From: CAIWHR01 sp963724975 | Lineage (GTDB): Bacteria; Pseudomonadota; Gammaproteobacteria; Burkholderiales; Casimicrobiaceae | Direction: 5' to 3' | Length of the DNA: 64,000 nt | NCBI GenBank assembly: GCA_963724975.1 | Contig: CAVRXB010000001.1 | Coordinates: 558,001-622,000 of the forward strand | Part shown: one piece after another, positions 46,223-55,344 of the stretch | How positions within the stretch are numbered: the first letter of the stretch is position 1 | Layout of the letters: each line of letters begins with the position of its first letter | Notes under the pieces: generated by a model | Database searches by the model: none | Told to the model about the DNA's origin: nothing | Seen by the model: the letters and a program-made list of their open reading frames with translations, nothing else | Program-made: the position numbers and the translations under genes

Positions 46223-47284
46223 TTATTTCGCGGCCGGTGCCTGCTGCTTTTCGGCCTCGCGCCGCTCGATCTCTTCGCATGACCGGAGCGATTGGGCCTC
46301 GAACACGGTGCCGCCCGCGTACGTGAAATACATTTTTTGCTGACTATGCGCAATGAGCACGCGGTGTGAGCGCAGAAAGTCAGCGCCCAGCAGCATGTCG
46401 GGATTGACCACCGTTTGTTGCACCCGGCTGCCCGTCTGCGCATAACTCGAGTATTTCCATAGATCGGCGAAATGAAGCTTCGGATCCCGGATGACTTCAT
46501 TGCCGATGCCGACGCTTTCAAACTGACCGACCCAGGATTCGATTTTCTTTGCGCCCAGGCTGCCGGAGCAGCCGACAGCGAGCACGCCCGCGGTCTGCGG
46601 CGTCACCCCGAGCGCCGCAGCCTGCGCCTTTGTCAGCACCGAGTGATTAGCGCCCGAATCAAGCAGCGCGTGAACGGGATGCCCATTGACCTTAACCGTC
46701 AGCTCGATCCTCGGGAATGCATTTGAAATCGGATCGAGCACGGCCATGGACGCATTTTCGGTCGCCCAGTAGGCGAGCCCCGTTCCGTCGCAGTCTCTCG
46801 CCTGGAACAGCCTGACTGCGTTGTGCGCGAGATCGAACTCGACGTCAGCCTTGTGGAAGAAATCCTCGCCCAGGAGGATCGCGTAATCGCCACCGAAATC
46901 GACCTCGCCAACCACACGCATGCGCCAGTTGTTGCGCACCGTGGCGCCGATTTCAAACGAGTCGATGGAGGCGCTCTCAACCGCCGTTACCCCCCCGATG
47001 CCGATCGCCCGGCCAGCGCTCGCATGTCGGATCAACCCCAGTCGAACGGCGGCGGATCGCAGGAGGTAAGTCGTCGAACCCGTGTCGAGGATGACGCCGA
47101 CCTTCTGGCCGTTGATCATTCCATCGACGATCGGCGAGCCCCTGCCCGGCCGAACCGGCCATTCGGCGATCTTTGCCAGCGTGCATTTGTCGGGCGCGGC
47201 GGCAACAGCATTTCCCGCCGTCAGCAATGCGCCGACCAGGGCGAGCACGGGCAGCAAGACCCGGATTGGGCGATACGTGCTCAT
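46223..47284 (-). CDS. Two-domain retropepsin-like aspartic protease, exported
   Basis: 353 residues. A signal peptide (about 1-29, ending AVAAAP) is followed by two retropepsin-like modules, each with its own catalytic motif: ILDTGSTTYLL at about 65-75 and LLDSGANHSVL at about 207-217. Each has the later hydrophobic-hydrophobic-Gly strand (ILLGEDFF, MLLGADFL). One chain could therefore form a pepsin-like pseudo-dimer. The target is unknown; periplasmic location is inferred. Divergent from no gene; it follows the PilZ-like gene on the same strand. Confidence 0.82.
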   Translation of the reverse strand: MSTYRPIRVLLPVLALVGALLTAGNAVAAAPDKCTLAKIAEWPVRPGRGSPIVDGMINGQKVGVILDTGSTTYLLRSAAVRLGLIRHASAGRAIGIGGVTAVESASIDSFEIGATVRNNWRMRVVGEVDFGGDYAILLGEDFFHKADVEFDLAHNAVRLFQARDCDGTGLAYWATENASMAVLDPISNAFPRIELTVKVNGHPVHALLDSGANHSVLTKAQAAALGVTPQTAGVLAVGCSGSLGAKKIESWVGQFESVGIGNEVIRDPKLHFADLWKYSSYAQTGSRVQQTVVNPDMLLGADFLRSHRVLIAHSQQKMYFTYAGGTVFEAQSLRSCEEIERREAEKQQAPAAK

Positions 47285-47352
47285 TGATACGGAATCCGCC
47301 TTGCGCGCAGGCGACAACGTCGACGCAGTCGGCGGCGGGCGCCGATTTACCG

Positions 47353-49056
47353 TCAGATTTCCTTCGGCTTTTTCTCGACGATCTGAATCGCGGCCCAACT
47401 CCATTCGGCACGCTGCTCGACCAGTTGACGCAAAGCGACGGTGTAGACCGAGCGGCCCGTCGTCAGAATGACGTTGCGGCCTTCGACGTATTCGGAGGTC
47501 GGCACGATGAGCGTCTTCACCGCGAGCGGCTTGTCCGGGCGCGACGGCGGCGGCAGGTAAAGGCCGTCGAAACGTGCGCCCATCGTCGAGACGTCGATGC
47601 CGTTCACGATGATGCCCAAGTCTTCCTTTGCTTCGCGCTTCGCATGTAGCACGACCGGGACAAGGCGCTCGGCGATGATCGATACGCCCGCCTCGACCTC
47701 GTCGTTGCTGACCTTGTTCAATCGCCGCACCACACCCAGCACCCAATCCGTGATGTCGGACTGGCGCACGGCGACGAGGGCGCCAAGCGCAAGACTCTGG
47801 CCAATGCCGCCGGAGGCCGCGATGCGCAGCCCGGCGACGCTGCGATCCTTGACCTGCCACATCGGATCGCTGAACGACGAGATCGAGGCCGCAAGTGAAT
47901 CCTGCTCGTTCGCCGCAGCGCGCTGCTTCGCGCGAGGACCATCGGAAACCGCGTAAACCTCGATCTGCTCCGCGGATGCGTTCGAGTCGTTGGCCGGCTC
48001 GTTGGTATCCTTGGACGCGAGATCGCGGCAAATGCGGCCGAGACCGACGCGGACCTTCGCAGCGACCGTCACTGCGATGCGCGGGTCGCGGCGCAGGTCG
48101 GCGTTGAGGTTGGGCGAAACGGCGGGCCGTACTTTTTCCAGAATCGTAACGCGCTGCTGGTTGATCGGCGCGGCCGGGCCCTGGTCCGTCGATTCCGCCT
48201 GGCGCAACGCCTGGATCGCACGCTCGAGCTGGTCCGACATTGGCGTCGTGTCGAGATAGCGCAGCATCGAACCCGAGTCGTTGCCCGTGCGGCGCACGAG
48301 GCCGCTCTTGCCAGCCACGTCGACAAAAAATCCCTCCGGCGACCGGGGAACGGCATCGAGCTGCATCTTGCGGCTCCATGCCCGAAGCTGCGCGGTCGCC
48401 CAATCGAGCTCCGTGGGCGACAGGTTGCCGGTGTTGAGCTGGTGGATCAGCAGCACGAAAACGTACTCCTGCTCGATGGTCCAATGCGTCGTGTTCGTGC
48501 CGACGTTCCCGAGCGCCACCGGCACCCGCTCGACCCCGAGTTCGGTCGCGCGCATGTAGAGCTTGTGCATCTCCATCCACTTCGCCGGGATCCAGCGCTC
48601 GTAGCGGAAAACGCGCAGCTTGGCGTCGGTGCCGTAATAATGGATGAGCCGCGAGAAGAGGCGTGGGGTGACCGGCTTCCAGCGCGGGTTGTCGCCCTGC
48701 GCAAGCGCCTGCTCAAGCGAGGACTGATAGGCGAAGATGAACCCCTGACACATTTCCTGCACCGCCTGCCACAGACGCTCCGCAAGGCGCGCGGAGGTAT
48801 CGACGTTCTCGACGTATTGCTTGATGAGCTGCCGGCGATCGGCACCCAGCGCGGAATCGAGGAACTCGACCGCGGCGACGCGATTCAGGTCGGGGGCTTT
48901 GCGCGCCTGCCGCATGCCATCGAACGCGCGCATCACGTGCTGCTGGCGCCCGATCACGTCGAGCGTGGGCAACTGACGCAACCAGCCGGACGCCGTTTTC
49001 GGCGTCAGCAAAGGATCGGGATTGTCCCGTGCCTGCTGGGTCAGAAATCCGAACAT
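47353..49056 (-). CDS. Large protein with split PilZ-like motifs
   Basis: 567 residues, no clear full-length relative recognised. The first ~310 residues are mainly helical with no signal peptide. RRDPR (322-326) and DRSVAG (404-409) match the two PilZ c-di-GMP motifs, RxxxR and [D/N]xSxxG, followed by hydrophobic strands (GLRIAASGG). The spacing is about 80 residues instead of the usual 25-30, because an acidic, asparagine- and serine-rich stretch (about 344-395) intervenes. The family assignment is therefore inference. It ends 68 bp before the retropepsin-like gene. Confidence 0.6.
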   Translation of the reverse strand: MFGFLTQQARDNPDPLLTPKTASGWLRQLPTLDVIGRQQHVMRAFDGMRQARKAPDLNRVAAVEFLDSALGADRRQLIKQYVENVDTSARLAERLWQAVQEMCQGFIFAYQSSLEQALAQGDNPRWKPVTPRLFSRLIHYYGTDAKLRVFRYERWIPAKWMEMHKLYMRATELGVERVPVALGNVGTNTTHWTIEQEYVFVLLIHQLNTGNLSPTELDWATAQLRAWSRKMQLDAVPRSPEGFFVDVAGKSGLVRRTGNDSGSMLRYLDTTPMSDQLERAIQALRQAESTDQGPAAPINQQRVTILEKVRPAVSPNLNADLRRDPRIAVTVAAKVRVGLGRICRDLASKDTNEPANDSNASAEQIEVYAVSDGPRAKQRAAANEQDSLAASISSFSDPMWQVKDRSVAGLRIAASGGIGQSLALGALVAVRQSDITDWVLGVVRRLNKVSNDEVEAGVSIIAERLVPVVLHAKREAKEDLGIIVNGIDVSTMGARFDGLYLPPPSRPDKPLAVKTLIVPTSEYVEGRNVILTTGRSVYTVALRQLVEQRAEWSWAAIQIVEKKPKEI

Positions 49057-49300
49057 TGTTCAGCTTGTAACGCCCGCGACAGAAAGACGATGACGCAACG
49101 GCGGACGGCGCAATTCAAGCGCAGCCTCGATCCACGATTTCGAAATTGAGCGTCCATTTATAGCCCAATTCCCGCAGCGGCGCAAAAGCGCGCCGGCGTC
49201 GGCTACAATCGCGGCTCGCGATGACCCGCGCGCATCCCTCGGACGAGTTGTCCGCGCCGCTTCGCTCGCTAACACGCGGTCCATCTTCAGGAGGTGTTTC

Positions 49301-49837
49301 ATGTCGCCTTTGCTCTTCTCGCGGATTGTTCTGCGCTCTTCGCGCAAACGGGTCCGCGGCCGTTTTCCGGGTTTCGCGGTCGCCGTCCTGTGCGGCGCCA
49401 TAGCCGGCACGCCGAACGCGCAACAACCCGCGTCCAGCAGTGCGCAACCCGCGACTCCCCCCTTATCAAGCAAGATCGGTGCCCAAGTGACAGACCTCAA
49501 GAAAATTGATGTAAAACAAGGTGATGGCATGGAAGCCGTCGCTGGTAAAACCGTGGTCGTCCACTACACCGGGTGGCTCTATGACCCGGACGCGGCTGAC
49601 GGTCATGGCAAGAAGTTCGACAGCTCGGTCGATCGCAAGGAGCCGTTCGATTTCAGGCTCGGCGCTGGCAAGGTCATCAAGGGTTGGGACGAAGGCGTCG
49701 CAGGCATGAAAGTCGGCGGTAAGCGCACACTTGTGATCCCGCCGCAGATGGGTTACGGCGCGCGCGGCGCGGGCGGCGTGATTCCTCCCAATGCGACGCT
49801 TTTGTTCGACGTCGAGCTGATCGAAGTCAAAGGCTAG
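49301..49837 (+). CDS. FKBP-type peptidyl-prolyl isomerase, exported
   Basis: 178 residues. A long N-terminal segment with a hydrophobic core (about 25-40) resembles a signal peptide, then a single FKBP domain: VVVHYTGWLYDPDA, FDFRLGAGKVIKGWDEGVAG and GYGARGAGGVIPPNATLLFDVEL. Likely a periplasmic folding helper. AGGAGG lies 5-10 bp before the ATG. TACAAT at 49204-49209 is a possible -10. Confidence 0.9.
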   Translation: MSPLLFSRIVLRSSRKRVRGRFPGFAVAVLCGAIAGTPNAQQPASSSAQPATPPLSSKIGAQVTDLKKIDVKQGDGMEAVAGKTVVVHYTGWLYDPDAADGHGKKFDSSVDRKEPFDFRLGAGKVIKGWDEGVAGMKVGGKRTLVIPPQMGYGARGAGGVIPPNATLLFDVELIEVKG

Positions 49838-50074
49838 CTAGCAGGCGGAGTGCCAAGAAAAGTAACTCTCCGCCTTCGGTGCCGACGATCCAATCCGCTT
49901 CGCGACTAGCGGCGCGCTGACATTTTTTTCCAAACGCGTCGCGAACTCCGCGATAAGCGGCGCGCCGAAATTTCACCGCGCGGTAAAAGTTAGGCGCGCC
50001 GTTTCATCGCCACAATGAGTCCCGAGCGGCGCGTGTGCGTTCTGCCGCGCCCGACCCCCCGTGCGTAGGACTCA
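49838..50074. other. Gene-free stretch with GC-rich inverted repeats
   Basis: Lies between convergent genes. GGCGGAG...CTCCGCC forms a stem shortly after the FKBP stop but has no T run. Two direct copies of GCGGCGCGCYGA start near 49910 and 49962. ATGAGTCC (50015-50022) and GGACTCAT (50068-50075) form an inverted pair that touches the fpr stop. Probably termination structures. Confidence 0.45.
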
Positions 50075-50830
50075 TCACCAGTAAGTCTCCAGCGTGATCT
50101 GCCCCGGCTCCCGCCGCCGGTGCCGCTTCATCCCCCTCTTCGCCAGCACCGCCTGCACGTCGTCCACCATCGCCGGATTGCCGCACAGCATCACGTGCGC
50201 GCTCGAAGCGGTCAGTGCCTGACCCGCGCGTGACTCAAGCCGGCCGTCCGGAATCAGCGCCGGAATCCGTCCTGCCAGTGCATCGGGATGTGCTTCGCGG
50301 CTCACCACCGGTACGTAGGTAAACGCCCCGTGATGTTGGCGCACGACGCCGTCGATCACGTCACGGTACGCGAGGTCGGCGGCGACACGCACCGCATGCA
50401 CGAGCACCACGCGCGTGAATTTTTCCCACGGCACCGCAGTCCGCAGAATCGACAGAAACGGCCCGATCCCGGTTCCGGTCGAGATGCACCACAGCACTTC
50501 GGCCTCGGGCACTTCGGCCATCGTGAAGAACCCGTTCGCGTTCGGCAGCATGAAGACGGGATCGCCCGCTTCGAGCACGGCGAGTCGTGGAGACAGCGGC
50601 CCTTCCGGCAAGACGTTGAAGAAGAACTCGTGCTGCGGCATGCCGGGCGGATTCACGAACGAATAGGGGCGCCCGATGATCTCTTCCTTCGAGCCTGGGG
50701 GCGCGGGCAGCCCCAAACGGGCGAATTGCCCAGCGACAAACGTGACTTCGGGTGCCGCGATTTCGATCGACACGAGTCGGTCGGTCCAGCTTTTTTTTCC
50801 GACCAGCTTGCCCTGCACCCACTTGCTCAT
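50075..50830 (-). CDS. fpr: Ferredoxin-NADP reductase
   Basis: 251 residues. FAD-binding RPYSFVNPPG, the NADP loop STGTGIGPFLSIL, and the C-terminal ITLETYW, whose aromatic end stacks on FAD in bacterial FPRs, are visible. I chose the ATG at 50830 (MSKWVQGKL); an upstream in-frame codon adds eleven unrelated residues. Only 34 bp separate it from the divergent acetyltransferase gene. Confidence 0.93.
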   Translation of the reverse strand: MSKWVQGKLVGKKSWTDRLVSIEIAAPEVTFVAGQFARLGLPAPPGSKEEIIGRPYSFVNPPGMPQHEFFFNVLPEGPLSPRLAVLEAGDPVFMLPNANGFFTMAEVPEAEVLWCISTGTGIGPFLSILRTAVPWEKFTRVVLVHAVRVAADLAYRDVIDGVVRQHHGAFTYVPVVSREAHPDALAGRIPALIPDGRLESRAGQALTASSAHVMLCGNPAMVDDVQAVLAKRGMKRHRRREPGQITLETYW

Positions 50831-50864
50831 CAGGGGATTCCCCGCAGAAGGTAAGATGGTCATT

Positions 50865-51464
50865 ATGCCAACCTCGCCGAGGCGCTCTGCGCCGCCCGGT
50901 CATAACCGCAACTCCCGCCTGTATGTTTGCCCGCCGCGGCAAGCCGATGCCGCCGCCTTTCTGGCTGCGGTTCGTGCGAGCCGGAAGCTGCACGGAGCCT
51001 GGGTCCGCGCGCCTCATTCGGCGGCAAAGTATCGCGAGTACGTCGCCCGGTACGGGGCCCGCGCCCAGCGTGACCCGCTGGTGGCGACGCATGCGGGCGT
51101 TCTCGTCCGCGACAGGGCCGATGAAGCGCTGGTCGGCGTATTCAATTTCAGCGAAATTGTCCGTGGCGCATTTCAAAGCGCCTACCTCGGCTATTACGCG
51201 TTCGCCCCGTACGCCGGCTCGGGGCGCATGGCCGAGGGGCTCGGGCTGGCGCTCGAATTTGCCTTTCGCACGCTCAAGCTGCATCGAGTCGAGGTCAACG
51301 TGCAGCCTCGCAACGCGCGCTCCCATGCGCTGGTGCTGGGCGCGGGTTTCGCGCGCGAGGGCTTCTCGCGACGCTACCTCCGGATCGGCCGTCGCTGGCG
51401 CGATCATGTGCGCTACGCCCTGCTCGCCGAAGACTGGCGTGCAAGGCGGAAAAAGTCGCGATGA
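50865..51464 (+). CDS. GNAT acetyltransferase (RimJ-like)
   Basis: 199 residues. The acetyl-CoA-binding segment is YYAFAPYAGSGRMAEGL, and HRVEVNVQPRNARSHALVLGAGF-type residues follow the RimJ/RimL pattern. The N-terminal 20 residues are arginine-rich. It overlaps the next gene by four bases. Substrate unknown; N-terminal acetylation of a ribosomal protein is one option. Confidence 0.88.
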   Translation: MPTSPRRSAPPGHNRNSRLYVCPPRQADAAAFLAAVRASRKLHGAWVRAPHSAAKYREYVARYGARAQRDPLVATHAGVLVRDRADEALVGVFNFSEIVRGAFQSAYLGYYAFAPYAGSGRMAEGLGLALEFAFRTLKLHRVEVNVQPRNARSHALVLGAGFAREGFSRRYLRIGRRWRDHVRYALLAEDWRARRKKSR

Positions 51465-51853
51465 CGGTTCATCCCGGCAGCGCACGACGCACTGCCGCGG
51501 CGATGATCGGAACATGGGGGCTTTTCGGTTGTGCCGCCGCTCCGCTCACCGCCGAAGCGCCCAGAATCGTTACGGGAATGGTGCTGACGCCGTACGAAAT
51601 CCGCGAGGATTGCGTTCGTCTGTCTCTCGGCGATCGCCTCGACTACACCTTCGATGCAACTGACCCCGTTGCGTTCGAGATTCGATATCGCGAGGGAGCG
51701 GCCGCGATCTCGCCGATCGTTCGCGCTCCGGTTCGCACCGATGCCGGCGTTTACACGGCGCCTCTCGGACTCCAGTACTGCCTCGTGTGGGAGGCGGGAG
51801 CTGCGGGTGCGCTCGTCGACTATCGACTGCGACTGCGACCCGCGGCGCGCTGA
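51461..51853 (+). CDS. Small predicted lipoprotein, unknown function
   Basis: 130 residues. A hydrophobic N-terminus with a lipobox-like LFGCAAAP near residue 22 precedes an all-beta body (FEIRYREGAAAISPIVRAPV, GVYTAPLGLQYCLVWEAG). Possibly a small Ig- or jellyroll-like periplasmic protein. Translationally coupled to the acetyltransferase and convergent with the SDR gene 4 bp away. No family recognised. Confidence 0.7.
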   Translation: MTVHPGSARRTAAAMIGTWGLFGCAAAPLTAEAPRIVTGMVLTPYEIREDCVRLSLGDRLDYTFDATDPVAFEIRYREGAAAISPIVRAPVRTDAGVYTAPLGLQYCLVWEAGAAGALVDYRLRLRPAAR

Positions 51854-51857
51854 TCGG

Positions 51858-52592
51858 CTAGTCCGAGAGATCGGTGTGCGCGTAGGTGCGGCCGTTCTCG
51901 ACCGGCGCGAAGACGAGCTTCGCGACAATGTTGCGCGCCACCTCCGCCGGCTCCTTGAGGATGCCCTGTTCCTTGAAGCCGCGGAACATCGCGACGCTCG
52001 GAACTTCGGCCGGATCACGGCTGCGCATGAACTGCTGCATCGCGGTCTCGAAGATCCCCGGGCGCAGCGTGATGCATTCGATCGACCGATCCGGGTGGTC
52101 GGCGATGACCGCGCGGGTCAGCATTTCAAGGGCGGCCTTCGACATGCAGTAGGGGCTGCTGCCCGCGATCGGGTTCACCGCGGCGCCCGACGAGATGTTG
52201 ATGATCCGGCGCGCGGGCAACGCGCCGGGGAAGGCGCGGCAGAAGAGATCGACCATGACAACGGGCGCTGCGACGTTGGTCGCAATCGCGGATTCGATTT
52301 CCGCGGCATCGAGCCGTCCGATGAGGCCGACCGGCGTCGCGACGGCCGCGTTGTTGATCAGCGTCACGGCAGACGGCTTGTCGAGCGCAAGATCGCGCAG
52401 CGCGGGCAGGACCGCGGCAGCTACGACCGCAGGGTGGGCGAGATCGCAGGCGACGTGCCGGTACCGATCGCTCTGGTGCCGCGCGCTCCGGCTGCGGCCG
52501 ACACCCACGACCATCGCGCCGCGCCCGAGAAGCTCGGCGGCAAGCGCCTCACCCAGCCCGCGCGAGACACCGGTGACTATGGCTGCATGCAT
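51858..52592 (-). CDS. Short-chain dehydrogenase/reductase
   Basis: 244 residues. The NAD(P) loop is TGVSRGLGEALAAELL; the catalytic Ser-Tyr-Lys is in NISSGAAVNP and SSPYCMSKAAL (YxxxK). NNAAVATPVG is also present. The arginine after the loop suggests NADPH, as in sepiapterin reductase-like SDRs. Substrate unknown. Confidence 0.9.
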   Translation of the reverse strand: MHAAIVTGVSRGLGEALAAELLGRGAMVVGVGRSRSARHQSDRYRHVACDLAHPAVVAAAVLPALRDLALDKPSAVTLINNAAVATPVGLIGRLDAAEIESAIATNVAAPVVMVDLFCRAFPGALPARRIINISSGAAVNPIAGSSPYCMSKAALEMLTRAVIADHPDRSIECITLRPGIFETAMQQFMRSRDPAEVPSVAMFRGFKEQGILKEPAEVARNIVAKLVFAPVENGRTYAHTDLSD

Positions 52593-52662
52593 CGTCTCTC
52601 CATCGTGGCAAGCGATTCAGCGTAGCACGCGACGGTCGTCATGGTCCTCGATCAACGTGGCT

Positions 52663-53754
52663 TTAGCGCCCGCCGCTGAGCGACAGCGCAATCAGGACGA
52701 CGACGAGAATCGCGAGGACGATGAGCGCGATCTTCCACGGGCTCTTCGGATATTCGCCGCGCACGGCGCCCGTCACGCCGTTCAACGCGCACTGGAACAC
52801 GCGCGCGCCGAAGGTATACGTAAGGAGCCATATCGGCGCCAGAATGTGCTTGAAAGTCTGGCCGGAGTAATCGGAGTGGACGACGAGATTCCGGAACGTG
52901 TCGCCGGGTATCTGCTGGGCGCATAGCGCCTGCACCTTCGCGTCCATCGCGTCGCGCGCTCGTTGCGCGGCGGCGACGAGATCGATCTGGTAGCGCTCGA
53001 CGACCCACCCCGCCACGTAGCCGGCGTCGTAGGCGCGCAGGTCCTGCGTCGGAAACGGCTCGATTCCGCGCAACAGTTCCGGATGAACGCCGACCGACGC
53101 GCACACGAGGTCATCATCGAAGAAATGCTGGAGGCGGCCCGCCGCCGGCTCCCAGCGTATGTGCTGGACCTGGCGAGTGCGTGTCTGGCCACCCTCGGAA
53201 TACGTTTCGGTCGTGTAGTAGTAATGCCCGGCTTCGGCGGTCCACGCGGCATCGACGCGCGCATCGAACGTCCAGTACGGGACGTACACGCCGCGGACCG
53301 TGTCCGTCAGCGCTCTGCGCTTCAACGCCGAGGGCGCAAGCCACAGCTTGCCGTACCAGGTGCGGATCGCATCGCGCGCTGCGCTCTCCGACAGTTTGAA
53401 CGGCAGCACGCTTTCCGGGCGAAAGGCGGGTTTCGCCTCCTCGTACGGCACGAGTTGCGCCGAGCCGCAGAATTCGCAGTTTTGCGCCTGTCGTTTCGGG
53501 TCGAGCACGGAGATCGCATTGCAGCTCTGGCACTTGACCTGGCGCTTCTGCGCCTGCCAGCCGCGAGCGTCGTCGCCGATACCTCGCAGCGCCGCGACGA
53601 GATCATGCTCGACGACGCTGCCGCCGGAGTCGATCTTCGCCGGTGATTCGGTGCCGCAGAAAGGACAGACGAGCTTTTGCTTCGCCGGGTTCCAGACCGC
53701 TTCGCCGCCGCACGATGGGCACGCGAACTTCGAAAGCGCAACGGTTTCCGCCAC
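52663..53754 (-). CDS. Zinc-ribbon membrane protein in SPFH cluster
   Basis: 363 residues. Two Cys4 zinc ribbons at the N-terminus (CPSCGG...CPFCGTE at about 13-36 and CQSCNA...CEFCGSA at about 75-100), a central domain and one C-terminal membrane helix (about 340-358, IALIVLAILVVVLIALSL). Homologues are sometimes labelled as helicase-like, for which I see no motif. Last of three clustered genes with the DUF4019 and SPFH genes. Function unknown. Confidence 0.8.
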   Translation of the reverse strand: MAETVALSKFACPSCGGEAVWNPAKQKLVCPFCGTESPAKIDSGGSVVEHDLVAALRGIGDDARGWQAQKRQVKCQSCNAISVLDPKRQAQNCEFCGSAQLVPYEEAKPAFRPESVLPFKLSESAARDAIRTWYGKLWLAPSALKRRALTDTVRGVYVPYWTFDARVDAAWTAEAGHYYYTTETYSEGGQTRTRQVQHIRWEPAAGRLQHFFDDDLVCASVGVHPELLRGIEPFPTQDLRAYDAGYVAGWVVERYQIDLVAAAQRARDAMDAKVQALCAQQIPGDTFRNLVVHSDYSGQTFKHILAPIWLLTYTFGARVFQCALNGVTGAVRGEYPKSPWKIALIVLAILVVVLIALSLSGGR

Positions 53755-53776
53755 GTCCGAGGACCCGCGCCGGGCG

Positions 53777-54220
53777 TCAGCGGATGAAGTAGCCGATCAC
53801 GCGCCAGACGCCATCCTTCTCGCGCTCGAGGGTGACGGTCTCGACGCTGTCCGCCTTCTTGGCGAACGCGGTTCTGTACTGGATGAGCGCGTACTCGCCT
53901 TCCGGGCCGCCGTCCGGCAACTTCTTATCAAAGCTCGTTTGCAAAATCGACCGCTGGTCGAGCGCGCCGAGTGGCCCCCGAGCCTTTTGCAACGCCTCTG
54001 CCCACTTGTCGCCGGTAACCGCTTCCTTGAATTTGGTGCCTGCGGCGTCGTAACTTGCGGCGGCATCGACTTTGTCGGTTTTCGCGAGCCATTCGCGCGC
54101 GGCCTTCTGCGCCAGGATCGAATTCGGGTCCTGCGCGAACGCTGCGCCTGCCAACAAGCAGACAATCGCCACCCACGCGCGCAACGCTGCCCCACGCCCC
54201 GGCAGCATTCGCGCGATCAT
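53777..54220 (-). CDS. DUF4019-domain exported protein
   Basis: 147 residues. A signal peptide (about 10-30, ending GAAFAQDP) is followed by a compact domain with DKVDAAASYDAAGTKFKEAV and QYRTAFAKKADSVETVTLE, as in DUF4019 proteins. The ATG at 54220 overlaps the SPFH stop by four bases. Function unknown. Confidence 0.8.
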   Translation of the reverse strand: MIARMLPGRGAALRAWVAIVCLLAGAAFAQDPNSILAQKAAREWLAKTDKVDAAASYDAAGTKFKEAVTGDKWAEALQKARGPLGALDQRSILQTSFDKKLPDGGPEGEYALIQYRTAFAKKADSVETVTLEREKDGVWRVIGYFIR

Positions 54221-55281
54221 GACTTCAGAAACGCATCGATGGCCGCGCGCGTTATCCGCCACTGCGTGCCGATCTTCTTGCCCTTCAAGTCGCCGGCCTC
54301 GAGACTCGTCATTACGTCAGTCTCGCCCACGCCCAACGCTTGCGCGACCTGCGCCGGCGTCATCAATTCCGGCGTCGCGCCGCCGCCCGCTGGCGGTGCC
54401 GCAATGCCGGGGGTGGACTGCGCCATGATGCCGCCTGTCTGGTTCATCATTTGCTGCGCCATCGCCATACCGACGGCCATTTCGGCGCCGATCCCGCCAA
54501 CGCCCGAATGACCGCCTTTCTCCATGCCCTGCGCCATCTGGAACTTGACGTAATCGTTGAGGTTGCCGACCGCCGCCATCGACGAGCGCTTGTCGATCGC
54601 CTGCTCGACTTCAGGCGGCACCGAAACATTTTCGACGATGAAGCTCGTCATCTCGAGGCCGTATTTCTCGCCGATCGCGGGATTGATAAGCGGCAGTAGC
54701 GCTCCGCCCAGCTCGCCGTAGCGCGACGCGACGTCGAGCGCCGGAATCTTGGCCGCCGCGAGCGCATCCGAGAACACGCTGACGATCCGGGATCGCATCG
54801 TGTCGTTGAATTCGTCGAGGCGGAAGTGGTCGTCGGTGCCTGCGACCTCCTTCAGGAACTTCTTCACGTCGATTATCCTGAAGTCGTAAATGCCGAACGC
54901 GCGCAAGCGCACGATACCGAAATCGGCATCGCGCATCATCACCGGATTGGCGGTCCCCCATTTGTTGCCGGTGAACACGCGCGTCACGACGTAATACACG
55001 TCGGCCTTGAATGGGCTTTCGAGCGCGTATTTCCAGCTCTTGAGGTTGGTGAGGACCGGGATGTTGTCGGTCGTCAGCGTGTACTTGCCGGGACCGAACG
55101 TGTCGCCGAACTCACCGAGGTACACGAACTGCGCGGCCTGGGATTCGCGCACGATGAGCTGTGCTCCCTTCTTGATTTCCTTGTCCTCGTCGGGGAAGCG
55201 GAACGACAGCGTATCGCGCGAGTCGTCCGTCCACTCGATGATGTCGATGAACTGTTTTTTCAGGAAATCGATGATGGCCAT
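54217..55281 (-). CDS. SPFH-domain protein with C-terminal helix-turn-helix
   Basis: 354 residues. Residues ~20-240 match the SPFH/virion-core-like (YdjI) family: FGPGKYTLTTDNIPVL, VRLRAFGIYDFRIID and the helix after PPEVEQAIDKR. A Gly/Met/Gln-rich linker (about 255-300) follows, then a small helical domain (MTPAQVAQALGVGETDVMTS, KGKKIGTQWRITRAAIDAF) like excisionase/MerR DNA-binding domains. No membrane helix is present. The combination of SPFH and HTH is unusual. The ATG at 55281 starts MAIIDFLKK. Confidence 0.82.
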   Translation of the reverse strand: MAIIDFLKKQFIDIIEWTDDSRDTLSFRFPDEDKEIKKGAQLIVRESQAAQFVYLGEFGDTFGPGKYTLTTDNIPVLTNLKSWKYALESPFKADVYYVVTRVFTGNKWGTANPVMMRDADFGIVRLRAFGIYDFRIIDVKKFLKEVAGTDDHFRLDEFNDTMRSRIVSVFSDALAAAKIPALDVASRYGELGGALLPLINPAIGEKYGLEMTSFIVENVSVPPEVEQAIDKRSSMAAVGNLNDYVKFQMAQGMEKGGHSGVGGIGAEMAVGMAMAQQMMNQTGGIMAQSTPGIAAPPAGGGATPELMTPAQVAQALGVGETDVMTSLEAGDLKGKKIGTQWRITRAAIDAFLKS

Positions 55282-55344
55282 TGCAGCTCCGGCGCGTTTC
55301 GGATCACAGCGGGCCGGCACTGCGCCGGCCAGACAGTTAATCGT

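Noticed and set aside
50015..50075. A fourth inverted-repeat element at the fpr stop
   Set aside because: Arms are only 8 bases and 61 bp apart; a simple termination structure is more likely.
54217..55281. Prophage origin, since SPFH relatives are called virion core proteins
   Set aside because: No other phage gene is near and the composition matches the surroundings.
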